From NCBI GenBank assembly GCA_001772615.1, contig MEUZ01000004.1, forward strand, positions 10,782-74,781: a DNA stretch of 64,000 nucleotides, read 5' to 3'. The DNA is from a candidate division WWE3 bacterium RIFCSPHIGHO2_01_FULL_40_23 (GTDB lineage: Bacteria; Patescibacteria; WWE3; UBA101185; 2-01-FULL-41-18). This document shows, in pieces, positions 33,521-42,566 of the stretch (the stretch's first letter is position 1; every line of letters starts with the position of its first letter). Position numbers and translations under genes: made by a program. A model generated the notes under the pieces. The model was not told the origin of the DNA. It worked only from the letters and a program-made list of their open reading frames with translations, and made no database searches.

Positions 33521-34030
33521 ATGGATACAAAAAGGTACTTTACCAACGAAAAGATTAGAGCACAGAACCTAAGGATTATTAACTCCAAAGGTGAGAACAT
33601 AGGGGTGGTGACAAAAGGGGAAGCTCTAAGGATGGCCAGGGAGGAAAAACTAGATCTTGTGGAAATAGCGCCAAATGCCAACCCTCCCGTAGCAAAGATC
33701 CTTGATTTTAAGAAGTTTTTATATACTGAAAGGAAAAAAGCTTCCGCCGCGAGAGCCCACTCAAAGCAAACTGAACTTAAGGAATTTAAGTTCGGGCCTA
33801 ATATTGGTTCAAATGATTTAAATTTAAAGATAGGGAGGGCCAAAGAATTTTTAAAAGGAAAAAACAGGGTTAAATTTACGGTAGCTTTCAGAGGAAGGGA
33901 AAACGCTCATCCCGAAGTCGGGTGGGAAAAAATCAAAAAAGCTATTAGTGAACTGTCAGAGCTTGGGCATCCCGAAGCAGATCCAAGACTGGTTAACAAA
34001 ATGATTAGCGTAACAATAGTCGCAAGTTAA
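33521..34030 (+). CDS. infC: Translation initiation factor IF-3
   Basis: 169 residues, normal length. N-terminal domain with FTNEKIRAQNLRII and LDLVEIAPNANPPVAKILDF, linker, then C-terminal domain KEFKFGPNIGSNDLNLK and GHPEADPRLV. Keeps 30S subunits free and checks start codons, relevant in a genome with many leaderless starts. First gene of the infC-rpmI-rplT operon. An A+T-rich region with TATGAT at 33499-33504 precedes it. Confidence 0.95.
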   Translation: MDTKRYFTNEKIRAQNLRIINSKGENIGVVTKGEALRMAREEKLDLVEIAPNANPPVAKILDFKKFLYTERKKASAARAHSKQTELKEFKFGPNIGSNDLNLKIGRAKEFLKGKNRVKFTVAFRGRENAHPEVGWEKIKKAISELSELGHPEADPRLVNKMISVTIVAS

Positions 34031-34032
34031 AA

Positions 34033-34233
34033 ATGAAATTAAAAAGCAAGAAAACACTCCAAAAAAGAATAAAAGTAACAGGTTCAGGAAAACTTTTAAG
34101 AAAAAGGATCAGAACATCTCATCTTAAGGTTAAGCTTACAGCTGGCCGAAAGCATAGAAAAAGAAGGTATGTCTTAGTAGCGCGTGGTTTTACAAAAACG
34201 TTGAAAAACATGCTACCTTACAATAGGAACTGA
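34033..34233 (+). CDS. rpmI: 50S ribosomal protein L35
   Basis: 66 residues, highly basic: KTLQKRIKVTGSGKLLRKR and the AGRKHRKRRY region match L35. Two nt after infC and one nt before rplT, the conserved operon order. Confidence 0.93.
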   Translation: MKLKSKKTLQKRIKVTGSGKLLRKRIRTSHLKVKLTAGRKHRKRRYVLVARGFTKTLKNMLPYNRN

Positions 34234-34234
34234 T

Positions 34235-34582
34235 ATGACAAGAGTAAAAGGTGGTTTTAAAACAAGAAGAAGGCACAAAGAAATTAAAAAGCTTGCTAAG
34301 GGTTATTATGGAAGCAGACACAGGCTTTATAAAAGAGCATCGGATGCAGTTTTGCATAGCGGTGAATACGCATTTGCCGGAAGAAGACAAAGAAGAAGAG
34401 ATTTGAGAAGGCTCTGGATCACAAGAATTAATGCGGGTTTAAAACCTTTTAATATTAGATACAGCCATTTCATTAAGTTGCTTAAGGATAAAAATATTGA
34501 ACTTGACAGAAAAATTCTTGCGGATTTAGCCGCAACGGATTCTAAAGCTTTTGAAGAAGTGGTGGCAAAGGTAAAACAATAG
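34235..34582 (+). CDS. rplT: 50S ribosomal protein L20
   Basis: 115 residues. Family motifs RVKGGFKTRRRHKEIKKLAKGY (first part), GRRQRRRDLRRLWITRINAG and IELDRKILADLA are present. In many bacteria L20 represses this operon; no L20-binding leader was recognised here. Followed by two terminators. Confidence 0.96.
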   Translation: MTRVKGGFKTRRRHKEIKKLAKGYYGSRHRLYKRASDAVLHSGEYAFAGRRQRRRDLRRLWITRINAGLKPFNIRYSHFIKLLKDKNIELDRKILADLAATDSKAFEEVVAKVKQ

Positions 34583-34609
34583 GCAATACTTGAAGGTCTT
34601 GCCTTTTTT
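34581..34609 (+). terminator. Intrinsic terminator of infC-rpmI-rplT
   Basis: AGGCAA/TTGCCT stem followed by T6, starting in the rplT stop codon. Confidence 0.75.
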
Positions 34610-34623
34610 AATCGCCAAGTTGG

Positions 34624-34647
34624 CCCTGGCAAAAGCTAGGGTTTTTT
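34624..34647 (+). terminator. Second intrinsic terminator
   Basis: CCCTGGC-AAAA-GCTAGGG hairpin followed by T6, upstream of the pheS -10, so it backs up the first terminator. Confidence 0.75.
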
Positions 34648-34659
34648 ATTTTCTAAAGC

Positions 34660-34665
34660 TATAAT
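34660..34665 (+). promoter_or_regulatory. -10 element of pheS-pheT
   Basis: TATAAT, 11 nt before ATG 34677; leader of about 4 nt. No T-box. Confidence 0.45.
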
Positions 34666-34676
34666 ATTTAGATTAC

Positions 34677-35681
34677 ATGACGTTTGAGAACTTGCTTTCG
34701 GAAATTAAAAAAATCTTAAAAAGCGTTGACTCGCTTAAATCCCTAAACGAAAAAAAACTTGAAATACTTTCCGGCAAGTGGAGTATTTTAAACAAATTAA
34801 CTAAGGAATTATCTGAAAAAGGGGAGGGGGAGCGAAAAAATCTTGGAATAGAAATAAATAAACTTAAAGATGAAGTTGAACAACTTATTACCAAAAAAGA
34901 GCAGGAGCTATTTCATAAAGAGGACACAAAAGAAGAATGGTTTGATGCAACCCTGCCAGTTAAAAAAACCAAAATCGGCCACTTAAGTCCTGACACACAG
35001 GTTATCAGGATGATGAACGAGTTTTTTAAGTATCACGGTTATTCTATTGCAGAAGGGCCGGACATTGAGCTTGATTTATATAATTTTGAAAAAACAAATC
35101 TTCCCAAAGACCATCCGGCAAGAGACCTTCAAGACACTATTTACATAGAAAGTCCCGAAATACTCTTAAGAACACATACATCCAGCGTGGAAACAAGAAT
35201 ACTTTCAACTCATAAACCTCCTCTAAGATTTGTCGTTCCAGGCGTTTCTTTTAGAAATGAGATTATTAACCCAAGCAACCACGCAATATTCCAGCAATAC
35301 CAAGGTGTCTGCGTTGACGAAAATATAAGCATGGCTAATCTTAAAGCAACGCTTGAAGAATTTGCAAAATTTCTGTACGGAGAGGATACCAAAACAAGGT
35401 TCAGAACAAAATACTATCCCGAGGTTGAACCCGGCGCAGGAATGGATATTTTATGCACTTTCTGCAAAGGAGAGGGATGCAGAATCTGCAAAATGCGCGG
35501 TTGGATTGAAATACTTGGGAGCGGAATGATTCATCGAAACCTGCTGGAAAAGTGCGGCCTAGATTATCACAAATGGAGCGGCTTCGCCTTTGGGATGGGA
35601 TTAGATAGGATTATTATGACCAAGTTTAACATCAGCGACATAAGGAGTTTACATGGGGGTAGTTTAGTTTTCGTTGAGTAA
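34677..35681 (+). CDS. pheS: Phenylalanyl-tRNA synthetase alpha subunit
   Basis: 334 residues. N-terminal coiled coil (1-85) for tRNA binding, then the class II catalytic core: LLRTHTSSVETR, FRNEIINPSNHAIFQQYQG, a Cys-rich insertion CTFCKGEGCRICK seen in many PheS, and motif 3 SGFAFGMGLDRIIM. Works as alpha2beta2 with PheT, encoded 20 nt downstream. Confidence 0.96.
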   Translation: MTFENLLSEIKKILKSVDSLKSLNEKKLEILSGKWSILNKLTKELSEKGEGERKNLGIEINKLKDEVEQLITKKEQELFHKEDTKEEWFDATLPVKKTKIGHLSPDTQVIRMMNEFFKYHGYSIAEGPDIELDLYNFEKTNLPKDHPARDLQDTIYIESPEILLRTHTSSVETRILSTHKPPLRFVVPGVSFRNEIINPSNHAIFQQYQGVCVDENISMANLKATLEEFAKFLYGEDTKTRFRTKYYPEVEPGAGMDILCTFCKGEGCRICKMRGWIEILGSGMIHRNLLEKCGLDYHKWSGFAFGMGLDRIIMTKFNISDIRSLHGGSLVFVE

Positions 35682-35701
35682 ACCTTCACTTGGAACATGA
35701 T

Positions 35702-37711
35702 ATGAGAATACCTTTTGGGTGGCTAAAACAATACGTAGACGTTTACTTGACGCCAAAGGATGTGGCAAATTCCTTGACTCTAATAGGCCATGCTCTTGAT
35801 AAACCCATTTTTTCCCAAGAAGGAGACTTTGTCATGGACTTTGAGGATCGCGGAAATAGAGCCGATGTTTCTGGTGTCATAGGCATTGCTAGAGATTTAG
35901 CCGCTGTTACAGAAGAGAAACTTAAACTTCCGAAACTTTCAGAAATTCCCGAAACCAACAATAAACTGTTCCAGCCTGCAATAAAAGTAGAATCCGATAA
36001 AGTTTTAAGATGGAGAGCCGTCGTTTTTAAAGGCATCAAAGTGGAACCCTCTCCGGACTGGATGCAAAAAAGACTTAAATCTTATGGAATTGAAGTCATA
36101 AATAACATAGTGGATATAACTAACTATGTAATGATAGAGTTTGGGATGCCTCTGCACGCGTTTGATCTTGATAAAGTTAATGAAATAATCTTAAGAAGCG
36201 CAAAAAGAGGGGAAACGATGGTTACCTTTGAAGGAACCAAACTTAGTCTTGATGAAAATGATCTAATAGCCGCTGACAAAACTAAACCACTCACTTTGAC
36301 TACAGCTGTCGGAGGAGCAGAAAGCGGGATCTCTATCTCAACTAAAAATGTTCTGATTGAAGCAGGACTTTATCATCAAGCAACTGCAAGGCGATCCGCA
36401 ATCAAACATAACGTCAGAAATGAAACTTCAAATAGACTCGGAAAGTATTTACACCCTCATTATTGTGAAATAGCAATAGCCCGTGCCATACAACTTATGA
36501 AAGAAGTAACCGGAACTGATTGTGAAGAAGTAAGCTTTGATTATTACCCGAAAAAAGAAGACTCTTTAATTTTAAAACTTACAAAAGAGAGATTAAATTT
36601 GATTTCAGGAGAAGACATTCCGCTTAAGACTGCAGGGAAACATCTTGAAGATCTTGGTTTTCTGATTAACGGCATGGATGATAAAAACCTTATTGTAAGC
36701 GTTCCGTACTTTAGAACGGATGTGGTAAGTGAAGACGATCTAATTGAAGAAGTTTTAAGAATAAAAGGTTATGACACAATTCCTTCATATCTTCCTCAAA
36801 AACCTGCTCCGACAAAATTGCATTTTCCCGAAATGGAACTAGAAGATGAGATAAGAGATATTCTTTCAAAACTTGAATTTAATGAAATTGCGAGTGAACA
36901 AATAATTGATATAGAGGAGTTAAGAAAAATAGGTTTTCTTTTGGAAGAATCAACTTTAAGGGGAGAGCATTTAGTAAAACTTGAAAACTCCTGGAATAAA
37001 GAACTTAATATACTAAGGCCAACACTCCTTCTTAATTTCATAAAATATCTTAGCTCTTATCTTAAACAAGGGGTGGGGGATATAAAACTTTTTGAATGCG
37101 GAAAAGTATATAAAGTAAACCCCAACAAAAAAGGGTATGAAAAATATCTGGAAGTCAGAAAAGTAGGCATCATGGTAAATTCGGATTTTCTTACACTAAA
37201 ATCACGCTTAGAAACTTTCCTTTTAGAATTAGGAATTAAAAATATTTCCTATGAAAAAGAAGAAAACTTCCTTTCAAAATCTCAAAAATCGGCTGTATTA
37301 ATCTATGACGAGCAAACTCTAGGCAGAGTAGGGGAGTTAAAACAAAAAGTGGTGGGTGAATTTGGAATTAACGAAGTTATTTCATATTGTGAACTTGACT
37401 TAAGAACGATTCTTGAGTTCACAACGGATAACTTTTCCGGCGAAGTGAAAACATCTTTAGAAAATCTTGTGTCCGAAGACTTTACTTTTACAGTTGATGA
37501 ACACTTTGAAGTTGGAAAGTTAGTCAATGAATTGCAGCAAGTTCTAGATATAACGACGTCAATTATTTTTGTGGGAGTTTACAAAGATGAGAAACTAAAA
37601 AAAGATAAGAAAAAATCCGTAACCTTTAATTTTAAATTTCAAATTGACAAATCAAATTGGGAATCAAAAAAGGTGAAACGGCTCTGGGATTCATATTCTC
37701 ACAGCGCATAA
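35702..37711 (+). CDS. pheT: Phenylalanyl-tRNA synthetase beta subunit lacking the EMAP/OB tRNA-binding domain
   Basis: 669 residues from ATG 35702 against about 790 in E. coli. The start (RIPFGWLKQYVDVYL) leads straight to DFEDRGNRADVSGVIGIARD, so the ~110-residue EMAP-like OB domain normally inserted at about 40-150 is missing. B3/B4 editing-type region, B5 (PYFRTDVVSEDDLIEEV, IKGYDTIP), the pseudo-catalytic core and the FDX-ACB C-terminus (EDFTFTVDEHFEVGKLV) remain. The upstream TTG 35690 is a weaker start. Confidence 0.93.
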   Translation: MRIPFGWLKQYVDVYLTPKDVANSLTLIGHALDKPIFSQEGDFVMDFEDRGNRADVSGVIGIARDLAAVTEEKLKLPKLSEIPETNNKLFQPAIKVESDKVLRWRAVVFKGIKVEPSPDWMQKRLKSYGIEVINNIVDITNYVMIEFGMPLHAFDLDKVNEIILRSAKRGETMVTFEGTKLSLDENDLIAADKTKPLTLTTAVGGAESGISISTKNVLIEAGLYHQATARRSAIKHNVRNETSNRLGKYLHPHYCEIAIARAIQLMKEVTGTDCEEVSFDYYPKKEDSLILKLTKERLNLISGEDIPLKTAGKHLEDLGFLINGMDDKNLIVSVPYFRTDVVSEDDLIEEVLRIKGYDTIPSYLPQKPAPTKLHFPEMELEDEIRDILSKLEFNEIASEQIIDIEELRKIGFLLEESTLRGEHLVKLENSWNKELNILRPTLLLNFIKYLSSYLKQGVGDIKLFECGKVYKVNPNKKGYEKYLEVRKVGIMVNSDFLTLKSRLETFLLELGIKNISYEKEENFLSKSQKSAVLIYDEQTLGRVGELKQKVVGEFGINEVISYCELDLRTILEFTTDNFSGEVKTSLENLVSEDFTFTVDEHFEVGKLVNELQQVLDITTSIIFVGVYKDEKLKKDKKKSVTFNFKFQIDKSNWESKKVKRLWDSYSHSA

Positions 37712-37747
37712 CTTATAAAGACCTTAAATTAGTTAGCCTAAAGTTAG

Positions 37748-37776
37748 TTGAGATTTCGGTAAATTTCTGGTACTCT
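37748..37776 (+). promoter_or_regulatory. Promoter
   Basis: TTGAGA, 17 nt, TACTCT. Gives a leader of about 38 nt with GAAAGGAG before ATG 37821. Confidence 0.5.
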
Positions 37777-37820
37777 AGCTTTACTTATCGGAGCCGGGAC
37801 TAATACTGAAAGGAGATACA

Positions 37821-38615
37821 ATGGTCACAAAAGCAATTAGTTACACATTAACGTTGAGGTGGGCAACTCCGCTTCTTAAAAGTGTGTGTTGGGACGCTGT
37901 TGCGTCTCTTATATACATTTTGATTGAGCCGAGATTTCAAAATGTTCCATGGTGGATAAGGGCTGCCCTTTGGGTTCCAACAGGATTCTGGTTTGTTGAA
38001 GCCCTTAGGAAAGGCCTTGCAGTGAGTGTGGGGTACGCACTTTTCGGTGTTGGAGTAACCTTCACAAACGGAATTGCAGGATTATTCCTCGGGCAGTATC
38101 CAAACGACCTATGGAAACTCACTATCGCAGTTCTGTGCGGATTATCGGCTATTGCTATCGGTGCAAAGGCGCGAACGGAGGAGGATCAAGTCCCAAATGG
38201 CTGGGAGTGGGCCGTTTCATATGCACCTGTGGCTGTCATCATTGGTGCTATAGAAGGGGGATATGGGTTCACAAAGCTTGCCCTTCTCGGTTTTCCGCTC
38301 GCAGATAGCGGAGGGAGTTCACTATCCCTATTACTTGAGGGGATTGGACTACACCTTACTAAACAAAGGTACAAAAAGGTTGTGGAGATCATAGCGTGGA
38401 GCTTAGCTTTCGCTCCTGCTTCATACCTTTTCTCCGTTATTCTTCAGGAGCAACAAATCCTTCTAAACACAGCAGTCATTGGAGGGATTCTTAGCGCAAT
38501 TTTTGCTCCGTTCTTCGAAAGAATGGTTTACAAAAGCAGACCCAATCTTGTGTACTCTCTTCTCACAGTCACTCTTGGGGTAGTATCCATCTACCTTTTG
38601 ACATCTTCCTACTGA
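37821..38615 (+). CDS. Polytopic membrane protein of unknown function
   Basis: 264 residues, seven or eight hydrophobic helices with short loops; no motif recognised. Start fixed by a strong SD (AAAGGAG at 37810-37816). It has its own promoter and a strong terminator, making a monocistronic cassette like 23203-23565 and 42567-43976. More G+C than the pheT side. Transport or scaffold roles cannot be told apart. Confidence 0.65.
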   Translation: MVTKAISYTLTLRWATPLLKSVCWDAVASLIYILIEPRFQNVPWWIRAALWVPTGFWFVEALRKGLAVSVGYALFGVGVTFTNGIAGLFLGQYPNDLWKLTIAVLCGLSAIAIGAKARTEEDQVPNGWEWAVSYAPVAVIIGAIEGGYGFTKLALLGFPLADSGGSSLSLLLEGIGLHLTKQRYKKVVEIIAWSLAFAPASYLFSVILQEQQILLNTAVIGGILSAIFAPFFERMVYKSRPNLVYSLLTVTLGVVSIYLLTSSY

Positions 38616-38622
38616 TCGACAG

Positions 38623-38654
38623 GCGCCTTGCAAAACACAAGGCGCTTCTTTCTT
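38623..38654 (+). terminator. Intrinsic terminator
   Basis: GCGCCTTG-CAAAACA-CAAGGCGC, a perfect 8-bp stem, followed by TTCTTTCTT. The T-rich end runs into the -35 of the next gene. Confidence 0.85.
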
Positions 38655-38683
38655 GACACAAACGAATAACAAGTCTTTATAAT
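38653..38683 (+). promoter_or_regulatory. Promoter of a 31-residue protein, leaderless
   Basis: TTGACA, 19 nt, TATAAT; the -10 ends 6 nt before ATG 38690. Confidence 0.6.
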
Positions 38684-38689
38684 AGTGGA

Positions 38690-38785
38690 ATGAGGCCATA
38701 CGCGGGATACTTTTACGCGGCCGTCGGGCTGATAGCATTTATAGTTTTTCTCCTGTACGCCAAGGGAATAATTAAAGTTTATTAG
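38690..38785 (+). CDS. 31-residue single-helix membrane protein
   Basis: Reads MRPYAGYFYAAV, then a hydrophobic helix to residue 25, then a basic KGIIKVY end. Support is the consensus promoter placed exactly for a leaderless start and the clean membrane helix. It lies between a terminator and the convergent PBP gene. Too short for family assignment; small membrane regulators of this size are known in other bacteria. Confidence 0.55.
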   Translation: MRPYAGYFYAAVGLIAFIVFLLYAKGIIKVY

Positions 38786-38800
38786 AGGGATTTTCTAAAA

Positions 38801-41125
38801 TCAGTCTTCATCAGGATATTTCGATTTTTTGGTAGGTGGGAAGTACTCATCCTCATCATCATATTTTTCCTTAACCCATATATCAACATATTCTTGCCAT
38901 TCGGGAAGTTCCGCCTGGATTTTTATATAATTTTTAGTCTTTGTCTTGTCATCTTCACGACAGGCATCATTTGCAATCCTGCCATCTTCCTTGCAAATTT
39001 CAAGCTTTAAATACCAAGGGCTTCTTGTTGTCGGCTGACTGCCTTCAACAAACTTTTCAACCCTTGTTTTATAATCACTATAAGGAAGCATTCCTGTAAG
39101 CTTGTCTATCTCTACTTCAACTATGTTACTTGGTTTTTTAAACCATTCATCAGGTTTATCTTTTAAATATTCCTTCATAAATCTGTTCCAGATCGGAGAA
39201 GCTCCTGTAATACCCGAAGCAAGACTTGGATGCATAGGTGAGTTATTGTTATTCCCAACCCACACTCCAACCGCTATTACAGGAGTGTACCCGTAAGTGT
39301 GGTTGTCCCTTTTATCATCAGTGGTTCCTGTTTTTACGGCAACATGATGCGCCGGAATATTTAATAAGCTTCCTGGGCCAAAAACCTCGGATCTCGCTCC
39401 ATCATCAGCTAAAATATCAGAAATTAAATATGAAACCTCTTCATCTAAAACTTTTTTCCCACCCGTATCTCTCCATTTTTCAAAAACATTTCCTTGAGAA
39501 TCCTTGACTTCTAAAATGGCAACGGGATCTCTATAAATTCCTCCTCTTGCAAAAGTAGCAAACACATTTGTCAGTTCTAACACTTTTGTCTCCCCACCTC
39601 CAAGAGTTAGTGACAAACCATAACGGCTGTAATCTCTTAATGTAGTTATTCCAAGATTATGAGCAAACTCAAGCATTGCTGGGAGGGTCACTATTTTTAA
39701 TGCCTTAACCGCGGGGATATTTATTGAATTTCCTAAAGCATTCCTTAAAGATGTGGGACCCCTGAATTTTCCGTCATAGTTAACGGGTTTGTAATCAGGA
39801 TACCCTTCCCCTAGTGGAAACGTTGTTGGTACATCAAGAAACGGAAACGCAACAGTATAACCTTTAGAAAGCAAAGCGGCATAGGTGATTGGTTTAATTG
39901 AAGAACCCGGCTGTCTTTCTGATAAAGCAGTATTTACGCTTGGTTCAAAAACACAGCTTCCCTCCCCCGTTGTGCCGGGGTTACAACCTTCAGGTTCGGG
40001 ATCCGAAAAGAAATCTTTTGACCCAACCATAGCAAGGATGTAACCGGTTTTTGGATCTATGGCTACAAGAGACCCATTTCCGACCCGCAAACCTTTGGCC
40101 TTTTCAAGTTCTTCCGCGACAATCCTTTCAGCAGTTTCCTGGAGCTCCAAATCAAGGGAGGTGGTAACCTGCAAACCGCCGGTTTCTACAAAATCCTGAC
40201 CGTATTTTTCAGCAAGCAACGATCTCACATAAAAGACGAAGTGAGGCGCATGGATAGATCTTGTAATACTTGAGAAAGTAAGCTCTTCTGCCAAAGCCTT
40301 GTTATATTCTTCTTCCGTTATTGTGTATCTTTTGCGATCACTACCAACCCAGCCTTTCTCTCTCATAAGCTTTAAAACGGTTCTCTGCCTGTTTACCCCC
40401 GCTTTGGGATCGGAACTGTAAGGGGAGTAATAAGTAGGTCTTTGAGGAAGACCAGCAAGATATGCCGCTTCTGCTAAAGTCAGCTCCGATGGCTTCTTGC
40501 TAAAATATGAGGCTGAAGCGGTGTAGACACCGTAATTTTGACCGCCATAGGGACTTTCATTTAAATAAAGCTGGAGTATTTCTTCTTTAGTATATTTATT
40601 CTCTATTTCCAAAGATAAAATAAACTCCTTAACTTTTCTCCATAAAGTTCTCTCCTGTGATAAAAGCGTGTTTTTAACAACCTGCTGTGTAATTGTAGAT
40701 CCCCCCTGCAGACCTTGCCCCCTCAACCTGTTAAAAACGGCTCTTACAATACCAACAAGGTAAAAACCCTTGTGTTCATAAAAGGTGGAATCCTCCGTGG
40801 CCAGTGTTGCATTAATTAGGTTGGGAGAAACTTCGGAAAACTTAGCTAAAGTTCTGTTTTTTTCGCCGTAAACCTCAAAGAGAGTTTTGCCGTTTTTATC
40901 CGTAATCCTTGTTGATAGTTCTGTGTTTCTTTGCCTTAAACGGTTAGGGTTTGGAAGAAAAGGAGATATAACCGCAAATAGGATGAACATCCCTACAATC
41001 CCTATTATTAACAAAAAAAAGGATGATGTTGCAATGAAAGTTGAATAAACAAGGATTTTCCTTTTTCTCGCCCTATTCAAATAGAGCCTTTTAATAAGAC
41101 GTTCCCTAAATGATCTTTTTTCCAT
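38801..41125 (-). CDS. Class A penicillin-binding protein (bifunctional transglycosylase/transpeptidase)
   Basis: 774 residues from ATG 41125. A cytosolic Arg/Lys-rich start and one membrane helix (about 25-50) precede the GT51 glycan polymerase domain (ATEDSTFYEHKGF with its Glu; GGSTITQQVVKN) and the transpeptidase domain: SxxK in PGSSIKP, SxN in GNSIN, and KTGTTDD. Builds peptidoglycan outside the membrane. The upstream ATG 41149 overlaps the -10 box and is unlikely. The acidic/Lys C-terminus (DDEDEYFPPTKKSKYPDED) is disordered. Confidence 0.94.
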   Translation of the reverse strand: MEKRSFRERLIKRLYLNRARKRKILVYSTFIATSSFFLLIIGIVGMFILFAVISPFLPNPNRLRQRNTELSTRITDKNGKTLFEVYGEKNRTLAKFSEVSPNLINATLATEDSTFYEHKGFYLVGIVRAVFNRLRGQGLQGGSTITQQVVKNTLLSQERTLWRKVKEFILSLEIENKYTKEEILQLYLNESPYGGQNYGVYTASASYFSKKPSELTLAEAAYLAGLPQRPTYYSPYSSDPKAGVNRQRTVLKLMREKGWVGSDRKRYTITEEEYNKALAEELTFSSITRSIHAPHFVFYVRSLLAEKYGQDFVETGGLQVTTSLDLELQETAERIVAEELEKAKGLRVGNGSLVAIDPKTGYILAMVGSKDFFSDPEPEGCNPGTTGEGSCVFEPSVNTALSERQPGSSIKPITYAALLSKGYTVAFPFLDVPTTFPLGEGYPDYKPVNYDGKFRGPTSLRNALGNSINIPAVKALKIVTLPAMLEFAHNLGITTLRDYSRYGLSLTLGGGETKVLELTNVFATFARGGIYRDPVAILEVKDSQGNVFEKWRDTGGKKVLDEEVSYLISDILADDGARSEVFGPGSLLNIPAHHVAVKTGTTDDKRDNHTYGYTPVIAVGVWVGNNNNSPMHPSLASGITGASPIWNRFMKEYLKDKPDEWFKKPSNIVEVEIDKLTGMLPYSDYKTRVEKFVEGSQPTTRSPWYLKLEICKEDGRIANDACREDDKTKTKNYIKIQAELPEWQEYVDIWVKEKYDDEDEYFPPTKKSKYPDED

Positions 41126-41140
41126 AATACTGTAAGGAAA

Positions 41141-41169
41141 ATTATACATCAGACATTGGTCTTTTCCAA
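41141..41169 (-). promoter_or_regulatory. Promoter of the PBP gene
   Basis: Minus strand TTGGAA, 17 nt, TATAAT. The start site near 41134 leaves a ~9-nt leader before ATG 41125. Confidence 0.6.
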
Positions 41170-41238
41170 AGCATCGGATCCTCTTCTTGCCACCATTGTC
41201 ATTTCCGCCCTATAACAGAATACCTGAAACAAAGGTGT

Positions 41239-41244
41239 TATAAT
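41239..41244 (+). promoter_or_regulatory. -10 element of tyrS, leaderless
   Basis: TATAAT, 6 nt before GTG 41251. No SD. Confidence 0.6.
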
Positions 41245-41250
41245 TTTTTT

Positions 41251-42474
41251 GTGAAAATAAACACAGACCCAAAAAAAGTGGATGAAGTACTTTCAAGAGG
41301 TGTTGAGGATGTTATCGTTAAGGAACACCTAAGAAAAGAAATGCTTTCGGGAAAAGAGCTTAAGATTTACCTTGGAACCGATCCCACGGGGGGAGAGCTC
41401 CACCTGGGGCATGCGGTTATTCACAAAAAGCTAAGAGACTTCCAGGAGCTTGGGCACAAGGTGACGCTTCTTGTCGGCGATTTTACCGTGCTTGTAGGCG
41501 ATCACTCGGATAAGGACGATCAACGAATAGAACTTGTAAAATCCCAGATAGAAGAAAATATGAAAGAATATAAAGAGCAGTTTGGAAAAACCGTTGACCT
41601 TTCTAAAGTTAACCTTGTATATAACTCCTCATGGTTAAAAAAACTTGACTTTAATGATGTAATTGATCTTGCTAAAATTTTTACTCTTTCCCAGATGGTT
41701 GAAAGAGATGCTATCCAAAAAAGACTAAAAGAAGAAAAGCCAGTAGGTTTTGATGAGCTTTTATACCCTCTTATGCAGGGTTTTGACGCGCTTGAGCTAA
41801 AAACCGATATTCAGATAGGCGGCTCCGACCAGCTCTTTAACATGCAGGCGGGAAGAAAGATAATGGAGCATTACGGAGTAAAACCCCAGGATATCATTAC
41901 GGTAAAGCTCCTCATAGGAAATGACGGCAGGAAAATGGGTAAGAGCCTAAAAAATTATATTCCAATAAGAAGCAGCGCATTTGATATGTACTCTGGCTTA
42001 ATGACCATCGTTGACGAAGCCATAATTGAGTATTTCACTCTTCTTACACGAGTGCTTCAGGAAGAAATTTCGGAGATGGTTAAAGCCATGGGGGAGGGGA
42101 GTGTTAATCCAAAAGACTTAAAGTCAAAACTTGCTTTTGAAGTAACCAAATCCTTTAACGGTGAGAAGGAAGCTAGGGAAGCTGAAGAGAAATTTAAAAA
42201 AGTCGTATCAAAAGGAGAAGTTCCCGAAGATATCACTGAAATAGAATTGGGAGATGTAGGAAAACCTGATTCCAAAGGAAAAATTCACTTAACGACCCTT
42301 GAAATTCTTGTCGCTTCTAAACTAAATCAAAGCAGATCAGAAGCAAGAAGAATGATTCAACAGGGAGGTTTTGAGATTAACGGCGAAAAAATCACAGATC
42401 CAAATCAAATTGTTGAGTTAAAAAAGGATGATGTTATAAGAAGCGGGAAAAGAGGCTTTGTAAAGATAATTTAG
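41251..42474 (+). CDS. tyrS: Tyrosyl-tRNA synthetase
   Basis: 407 residues from GTG 41251. Class I motifs: HLGHAVIH (HIGH box) and KMGKSLKN (KMSKS box). Amino-acid site residues in QIGGSDQLFNMQAGR. A C-terminal S4 RNA-binding domain (LNQSRSEARRMIQQGGFEIN) is present. The start is fixed by the leaderless -10. Divergent from the PBP gene. Confidence 0.95.
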   Translation: MKINTDPKKVDEVLSRGVEDVIVKEHLRKEMLSGKELKIYLGTDPTGGELHLGHAVIHKKLRDFQELGHKVTLLVGDFTVLVGDHSDKDDQRIELVKSQIEENMKEYKEQFGKTVDLSKVNLVYNSSWLKKLDFNDVIDLAKIFTLSQMVERDAIQKRLKEEKPVGFDELLYPLMQGFDALELKTDIQIGGSDQLFNMQAGRKIMEHYGVKPQDIITVKLLIGNDGRKMGKSLKNYIPIRSSAFDMYSGLMTIVDEAIIEYFTLLTRVLQEEISEMVKAMGEGSVNPKDLKSKLAFEVTKSFNGEKEAREAEEKFKKVVSKGEVPEDITEIELGDVGKPDSKGKIHLTTLEILVASKLNQSRSEARRMIQQGGFEINGEKITDPNQIVELKKDDVIRSGKRGFVKII

Positions 42475-42480
42475 GTTCAT

Positions 42481-42508
42481 TTGATTTTCTCCTAAAACTA
42501 TATACACT
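42481..42508 (+). promoter_or_regulatory. Promoter
   Basis: TTGATT, 16 nt, TACACT, giving a leader of about 52 nt with TGGAGG before ATG 42567. Confidence 0.45.
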
Positions 42509-42566
42509 ATAGGTTCAATCGAGTTCTGGCAAAAGAAACGCACATTGAAACCTAAATGGAGGAAAA

